From JBGTBD01 sp041749475 (GTDB lineage: Bacteria; Pseudomonadota; Alphaproteobacteria; Rickettsiales; UBA998): 15,190 nucleotides of DNA. Under the pieces are notes generated by a model. The model was given only the letters and a program-made list of their open reading frames with translations. It had not been told where the DNA came from and did not search any database. Every line of letters starts with the position of its first letter. The first letter of the stretch is position 1. Shown here piece after piece: positions 11,955 to 15,190 of this stretch. Location: assembly GCA_041749475.1 (NCBI GenBank), contig JBGTBD010000032.1, positions 1 through 15,190 on the forward strand, read 5' to 3'. A program made the position numbers and the translations under genes.

Positions 11955-12685
11955 CTTTCCAGAAAACCATCGCCAGCATGGGCCGCGGCCCAATACTCCG
12001 CATGGTATTCTATTCCATCGGGTTGAGCCTGGTGGCGATCGCGTTGTTGATCGGGTTGTTATCGCTATTCATCTCGCCGCAGGAACTTATTTCTTATTTT
12101 ATCGGCCTATTCGACGCAACGCCGATTGAGGCGCAGACGGGGTGGTTCCTTTTTGCGCGTGGGCTGTTGCAACTGGTGCTGATTACGTTCGCCTTCATGC
12201 TCGGCATCATGCTGTTTCCGCTCATCGTGCCGCTGGTGGCGGGGCAGTTGGCGGATAGCGTGGTGGATAAGGTGGAGCGTGAGGAATATGCGCTGCATGA
12301 CGTGCCGCAACGTGCGCTGATGACCGACCTCAAAGCCGGGCTGAAATTCACCTTGAAATCGGTCGGGCTGAACCTGCTGTGCCTGCCGCTTTATTTCATC
12401 CCGTTCGTTAATTTCCTGATCTGGGTGGCGTTGAACGGGACGCTGATGGGCCGGGAATTCTTCCGCATGATCGCGTCGCGCTTCGTCGCGTTGCCGGAGG
12501 AAAAAGCCGCATGGGTGCGCCATCGCTGGCAGTATCAACTCGCAGGTGTGGCGATCCTGCTGATGGGGGTGATTCCTATTCTGAATTTGATGGCGCCGAT
12601 TATCGGGATTGTGCTGATGACGCATCTGTACCAGATAGCAAACGCGAAGGCAAAAAGCGCCCTTATACCTCCGACCGAAATGTAA
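11942..12685 (+). CDS. EI24/CysZ-like integral membrane protein
   Basis: 247 residues with about five to six hydrophobic segments: about 19-48, 72-102, 142-165 (SVGLNLLCLPLYFIPFVNFL, continuing), and 200-230 (LAGVAILLMGVIPILNLMAP). Conserved features of the EI24 domain are present, notably the LCLPLYFIPFVNFLIW segment, GREFF, and the central soluble stretch with 'DSVVDKVEREEY'. In other bacteria the family includes the sulfate transporter CysZ; without cysteine genes nearby I would not name it cysZ. It overlaps the end of thiE by 13 bp, which indicates cotranscription. Its stop directly abuts the stop of the convergent ankyrin-like gene. Confidence 0.82.
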   Translation: MLALAFQKTIASMGRGPILRMVFYSIGLSLVAIALLIGLLSLFISPQELISYFIGLFDATPIEAQTGWFLFARGLLQLVLITFAFMLGIMLFPLIVPLVAGQLADSVVDKVEREEYALHDVPQRALMTDLKAGLKFTLKSVGLNLLCLPLYFIPFVNFLIWVALNGTLMGREFFRMIASRFVALPEEKAAWVRHRWQYQLAGVAILLMGVIPILNLMAPIIGIVLMTHLYQIANAKAKSALIPPTEM

Positions 12686-13330
12686 TTACAACCGCCTTTC
12701 CAGCGCGGCGGGTTCGGCGAGTGTTTTGGGGTGGTCGACCAGTTCCGATAATATATGCAGGTTTTCTTTGTTATCTGCCAGTGCATTGAGCATCGTAAAA
12801 TAATGGCGTGATGCACCGGGTATATATCTCTCGTCTTTAATCATTTTATCTATATATCGCTCCATCGATCCATCCTGGATAAGCTCCGCTATGATGGGAT
12901 TTAGGGATAAGTGATGGTTTTGTAGAAACTCTTCTGCTCCCGCCTTGCCTCCGGCTGCACATGCCAGAAGGAGGTTGCGCAGATCATAACATCCTGCGCT
13001 CCGGAGTTTGTTTTTTTCCATCTCGAGACCAAATATCGCCTGCGCCATGATTTCCAACGTCTGCTGATATTCATCCTCGCCTGTGCATTCTGATATGTGG
13101 GTTTTTTTCTTTACCTCAAAATTCGTGCTTACTTCCCTACCGTATGTAACGATAAGGTACAACAACACGTTCGCTTTTTTGCTTTCAAAGGCCGTGTCCA
13201 CCAACCTTTCATAATAGAGTCGCTCAAAACTATCGGGGTATTGGGATATAAGCGATTTCAGTTTTTTGAGGTCGCCCTCTTTAATAGAGGTGAAGAAAGC
13301 TTCTTTTATCTCTTTTTCAACAGCAGACAT
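12686..13330 (-). CDS. Ankyrin-like repeat protein, function unknown
   Basis: 214 residues from the ATG at 13330; a GTG one codon upstream is possible but unlikely. The N-terminal 60 residues show an ankyrin-like pattern of paired helices: FFTSIKEGDLKKLKSLISQY, then RLVDTAFESKKANVLLYLIV. A second pair follows at about 110-140 (YDLRNLLLACAAGGKAGAEEF), then a helical C-terminus (MLNALADNKENLHILSEL). The repeats are degenerate. No signal peptide or membrane segment. The gene is less GC-rich than the adjacent core genes, uses many AAA and TTT codons and lies alone on the minus strand between the thiE unit and efp, which suggests insertion into a conserved block. Ankyrin proteins are common in host-associated alphaproteobacteria. 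The start is probably leaderless. Confidence 0.72.
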   Translation of the reverse strand: MSAVEKEIKEAFFTSIKEGDLKKLKSLISQYPDSFERLYYERLVDTAFESKKANVLLYLIVTYGREVSTNFEVKKKTHISECTGEDEYQQTLEIMAQAIFGLEMEKNKLRSAGCYDLRNLLLACAAGGKAGAEEFLQNHHLSLNPIIAELIQDGSMERYIDKMIKDERYIPGASRHYFTMLNALADNKENLHILSELVDHPKTLAEPAALERRL

Positions 13331-13336
13331 CACTCA

Positions 13337-13368
13337 ATAATAAGCATTTTTTGTCAATATTGGGTTAA
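13337..13368 (-). promoter_or_regulatory. -10 next to ATG with near-perfect CtrA-type site
   Basis: On the minus strand TTAA (13368-13365), seven bases, TTGA (13357-13354), one mismatch from TTAA-N7-TTAA. After 11 nt comes TATTAT (13342-13337), then 6 nt and the ATG at 13330. No Shine-Dalgarno. A TTGACA overlaps the second half-site but is only 9 nt from the -10, too close for a normal promoter. Confidence 0.35.
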
Positions 13369-13380
13369 TTTTCTCCTCCA

Positions 13381-13409
13381 TTGCTTTTTGCCATATGCCC
13401 TGCTAGGTT
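13381..13409 (+). promoter_or_regulatory. Candidate promoter of efp
   Basis: TTGCTT (13381-13386), 17-nt spacer ending in TGC, and TAGGTT (13404-13409). The start would be near 13415, giving a leader of about 35 nt with AAGGA before the ATG. The -35 hexamer is the same as that before the gene at 14965. Confidence 0.45.
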
Positions 13410-13449
13410 GCGCGCCTTAATCAACGCGCAAGAATCAAGGATAAAACTT

Positions 13450-14019
13450 ATGAAAATTGACGGCGTATCGATTCGTCCGGGCTATGTGCTCGAATGGGAA
13501 AAGAAACTGTGGATCGTCACCAAGATCCAGCATACCCAGCCGGGTAAGGGCGGGGCGTATATGCAGGTCGAGATGAAGGATGTGGCCGTTGGCACGAAGA
13601 CCAACAACCGCTTCCGTTCCGACGAGAAGGTGGAAAAAGTCCGCCTCGAGCAGATCGATTACCAGTTCCTGTTCGCCGATGGTGAGGATTTGACGCTGAT
13701 GCATCCGGAGACCTACGAACAGATTACCATCCCCGCCGACGTTCTGGGTGACCGTCTGCCGTTCTTGAAGGACGGGATGACGGTGAAGGTTGAAAGCTAC
13801 GAAGGCAAGCCGATTACCGTCGCGCTGCCGACGCAGGTGACGGAGAGAATCAAGGAAGCGGACCCAGTAGTCAAAGGACAGACGGCGTCTTCCTCCTACA
13901 AGCCGGCGATTTTGGAAAATGGTGTGCGCATCATGGTTCCACCATTCATTGGCTCGGGCGATAGCATCGTGGTCAACACGGAAGAATTCACCTATGTCGA
14001 GCGGGCGAAAGCGTCGTAA
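13450..14019 (+). CDS. efp: Translation elongation factor P
   Basis: 189 residues, full length. EF-P binds between the P and E sites of the ribosome and relieves stalling at polyproline. The three beta-barrel domains are present: N-terminal KOW-like part with the modified-loop motif PGKGGAY (31-37; Lys33 corresponds to the modifiable Lys34 of E. coli), middle OB domain (DYQFLFADGEDLTLMHPETY region) and C-terminal OB domain with SSSYKPAILENGVRIMVPPF and the end GDSIVVNTEEFTYVERA. Lys at the tip suggests lysylation-type modification, but no epmA or epmB is in the window. The ATG at 13450 has AAGGA upstream; the frame extends further up to 13381 but that part covers the promoter. Stop and the next start share one base (TAATG). 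Confidence 0.97.
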   Translation: MKIDGVSIRPGYVLEWEKKLWIVTKIQHTQPGKGGAYMQVEMKDVAVGTKTNNRFRSDEKVEKVRLEQIDYQFLFADGEDLTLMHPETYEQITIPADVLGDRLPFLKDGMTVKVESYEGKPITVALPTQVTERIKEADPVVKGQTASSSYKPAILENGVRIMVPPFIGSGDSIVVNTEEFTYVERAKAS

Positions 14020-14852
14020 TGCAGCCCAAAGTCGCCGCTACATATCCGATCAATAGTGCATTCATCAATCTGATGACGGCGGCGGCGCATAAAGCGGCGC
14101 GGAGCTTGTTGCGCGATTTCAACGAGGTGGACCACCTGCAGGTGTCCCGCAAGGGGACGGTGAATTTTGTTACCGAAGCAGATCTGCGCGCGGAGAAAAT
14201 TATCCATGCCGAGTTGAAGAAAGCGCGTCCGGATTATAGTTTCCTGATGGAGGAATCGGGCGAGATCGTGGGTAAGAATAAAGGCTGGCGCTGGGTCGTC
14301 GATCCGCTGGATGGCACAAATAATTTCATTCATGCCGTGCCCTATTTCTGTATCTCCATTGCGGTTGAGAAAATTACCGACGAGGGAACGGAGATCATCG
14401 CGGGCTGTATCTATGACCCGATCCATGACGAGATGTTCACGGCGGAAAAAGGTAAAGGCGCGTTCGTCAATCAGCGCCGCATCCGCGTCGCCAACCAGCG
14501 GCAGCAGGATTATTATTTCGTGACGGGAACGTCGCGCATCCAGACGGAATTCATGGAGGCGACCTCGGAGCTGACGCGTAATGCTTCTACTAGACTGGAA
14601 TGCGTACTGCGCCGTGGCGGTTCAGCGGCGCTTGACCTCGCCTACGTCGCCGCCGGCCGGTATGACGCGGCGTGGTTCGCAAAGGTGCAGAAATGGGATA
14701 TGGCGGCAGGATTGCTACTTGTGCGCGAAGCGGGCGGCGTGACGCGCAGCATCGGTTCGGACGAGGATTGCTACGAGACGGGGTGTGTGTTCGCTGCGTC
14801 CGAAAGCGCGCATCAGGCGCTTGAGTCGTTCGTCAAAGTGCCGCACGCCTAA
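14019..14852 (+). CDS. suhB: Inositol-1-monophosphatase family protein (SuhB-like)
   Basis: 277 residues. Mg2+-dependent phosphatase fold. Metal-binding and catalytic motifs are intact: TEADLRAEKII (52-62), EESGE (78-82, Glu79), DPLDGTNNFIH (95-105) and WDMAAGLLLVREAGG (226-240). Members hydrolyse inositol phosphate and related substrates; E. coli SuhB also acts with Nus factors on rRNA transcription. Which substrate is used here cannot be told from the sequence. The ATG overlaps the efp stop (TAATG), so the two are translationally coupled, an arrangement seen in many alphaproteobacteria. No terminator hairpin is obvious after the stop. Confidence 0.93.
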   Translation: MQPKVAATYPINSAFINLMTAAAHKAARSLLRDFNEVDHLQVSRKGTVNFVTEADLRAEKIIHAELKKARPDYSFLMEESGEIVGKNKGWRWVVDPLDGTNNFIHAVPYFCISIAVEKITDEGTEIIAGCIYDPIHDEMFTAEKGKGAFVNQRRIRVANQRQQDYYFVTGTSRIQTEFMEATSELTRNASTRLECVLRRGGSAALDLAYVAAGRYDAAWFAKVQKWDMAAGLLLVREAGGVTRSIGSDEDCYETGCVFAASESAHQALESFVKVPHA

Positions 14853-14930
14853 ACCTGAACTCCACAATTTTTTCCGCAACGGGTAAATCCGCATCGAAAC
14901 GGAATAAACTACTTGCGCCCTACGCAAATT

Positions 14931-14959
14931 TTGCTTTGATAGGGGCCAACCATTATAGA
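14931..14959 (+). promoter_or_regulatory. Promoter with leaderless start
   Basis: TTGCTT (14931-14936), exact 17-nt spacer, TATAGA (14954-14959). The ATG at 14965 follows after 5 nt, which puts the start of transcription at or next to the A of the ATG. There is no Shine-Dalgarno. Confidence 0.5.
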
Positions 14960-14964
14960 GTATT

Positions 14965-15190
14965 ATGCGCCGAATTATCCTCCTCTCCACTGTCTGTGTC
15001 GCCGCCCTGTCGGGGAGCGCGTTCGCGTACCGTCCGAACCTACGCCCACAGCAGCCGAGCGTGGAAGTACATTATGAAGCGCTGGACGTATTGAAACAGA
15101 AAATGGGCGGCACATATCGCCCGCAGGGAATGCCGTTCGGCGCACCGACGCCTCCGCCCGTCGCGCCGTCGATGCGCGCAGCCTGTTCGA
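14965..15190 (+). CDS. Exported protein, 5' part (possibly OmpA family)
   Basis: Begins MRRIILLSTVCVAALSGSAFA, a standard Sec signal peptide with cleavage expected after AFA (residue 21). The mature part visible is 54 residues: a Pro/Gln-rich start (YRPNLRPQQPSVEVHYEALD), then VLKQKMGGTYRPQGMPFG and a Pro-rich segment (APTPPPVAPSM). The frame is open to the window edge, so the C-terminus and any domain are missing. In several alphaproteobacteria an OmpA-like peptidoglycan-binding outer-membrane protein follows suhB, with a similar 'VEV...LD.L' start after the signal. That assignment is from context and memory, not from a visible domain. Confidence 0.7.
   Translation, partial: MRRIILLSTVCVAALSGSAFAYRPNLRPQQPSVEVHYEALDVLKQKMGGTYRPQGMPFGAPTPPPVAPSMRAACS

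Noticed and set aside
13343..13357. TTGACA plus TATTAT as an ordinary sigma70 promoter for the ankyrin-like gene
   Set aside because: Only 9 nt separate the hexamers; 16-18 nt are needed.
1..15190. tRNA, rRNA, transposase or integrase genes and attachment sites
   Set aside because: None were recognised on either strand by reading; no phage integrase or tRNA-anchored repeat is visible.

Overview
The window looks like the chromosome of an alphaproteobacterium. The evidence is a prophage or gene-transfer-agent-style segment carrying a DUF2793 protein and a GTA-type three-TM holin, the hfq-hflX gene pair, the neighbourhood pgk / class I fba / thiE / efp / suhB / OmpA-like exported protein, and CtrA-type TTAA-N7-TTAA sites. 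I cannot fix the genus. A Micavibrio-like or other deep-branching lineage is possible, but that is a guess.

Layout. 1-184 (-): truncated UPF0175-like small protein with a TTG start. 297-2646 (+): phage tail/lysis cassette of DUF2793 appendage protein, small one-TM protein, 3-TM holin and GH24 endolysin. The holin gene is flanked by two composite repeats in opposite orientation, each with six heptamers plus a CTCTCCC/GGGAGAGG palindrome. 2740-4510 (+): three unrecognised genes, less GC-rich than their neighbours; the two longer ones start without a Shine-Dalgarno and end in a two-helix hydrophobic hairpin. 4511-4897: gene-poor, with a weak terminator, an isolated Pho-box-like sequence and a possibly structured leader. 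4898-5143 (+): small lipoprotein. 5145-6733 (-): hfq-hflX. 6936-7639 (-): two coupled unknown genes under a strong Pho box. 7812-9020 (+): pgk. 9065-9499 (-): small unknown membrane protein under a second Pho box. 9656-12685 (+): class I fba, small membrane protein, unknown gene, thiE-like gene, EI24/CysZ-like membrane protein. 12686-13330 (-): ankyrin-like protein. 13450-14852 (+): efp-suhB, overlapping. 14965 to the right edge (+): start of an exported protein.

How it fits together. Core genes for glycolysis/gluconeogenesis (pgk, fba), thiamine (thiE), translation (efp) and RNA biology (hfq, hflX) alternate with lineage-specific genes whose starts and promoters look different. Several of these accessory genes appear to have leaderless starts, with a -10 box 5-7 nt before the ATG. 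Two are preceded by 18-mers matching the PhoB consensus at 16/18 and 15/18, and a third by a 13/18 match with exactly the same box / 10 nt / -10 / 7 nt / ATG geometry as the 15/18 case. Two perfect and one near-perfect CtrA-type sites lie in intergenic regions, one directly upstream of the phage cassette and one two bases from the strongest Pho box. My main candidate for something undescribed is this set of small, membrane-hairpin or unknown proteins driven by Pho-box, leaderless promoters. The inverted heptamer composite around the holin gene is second.
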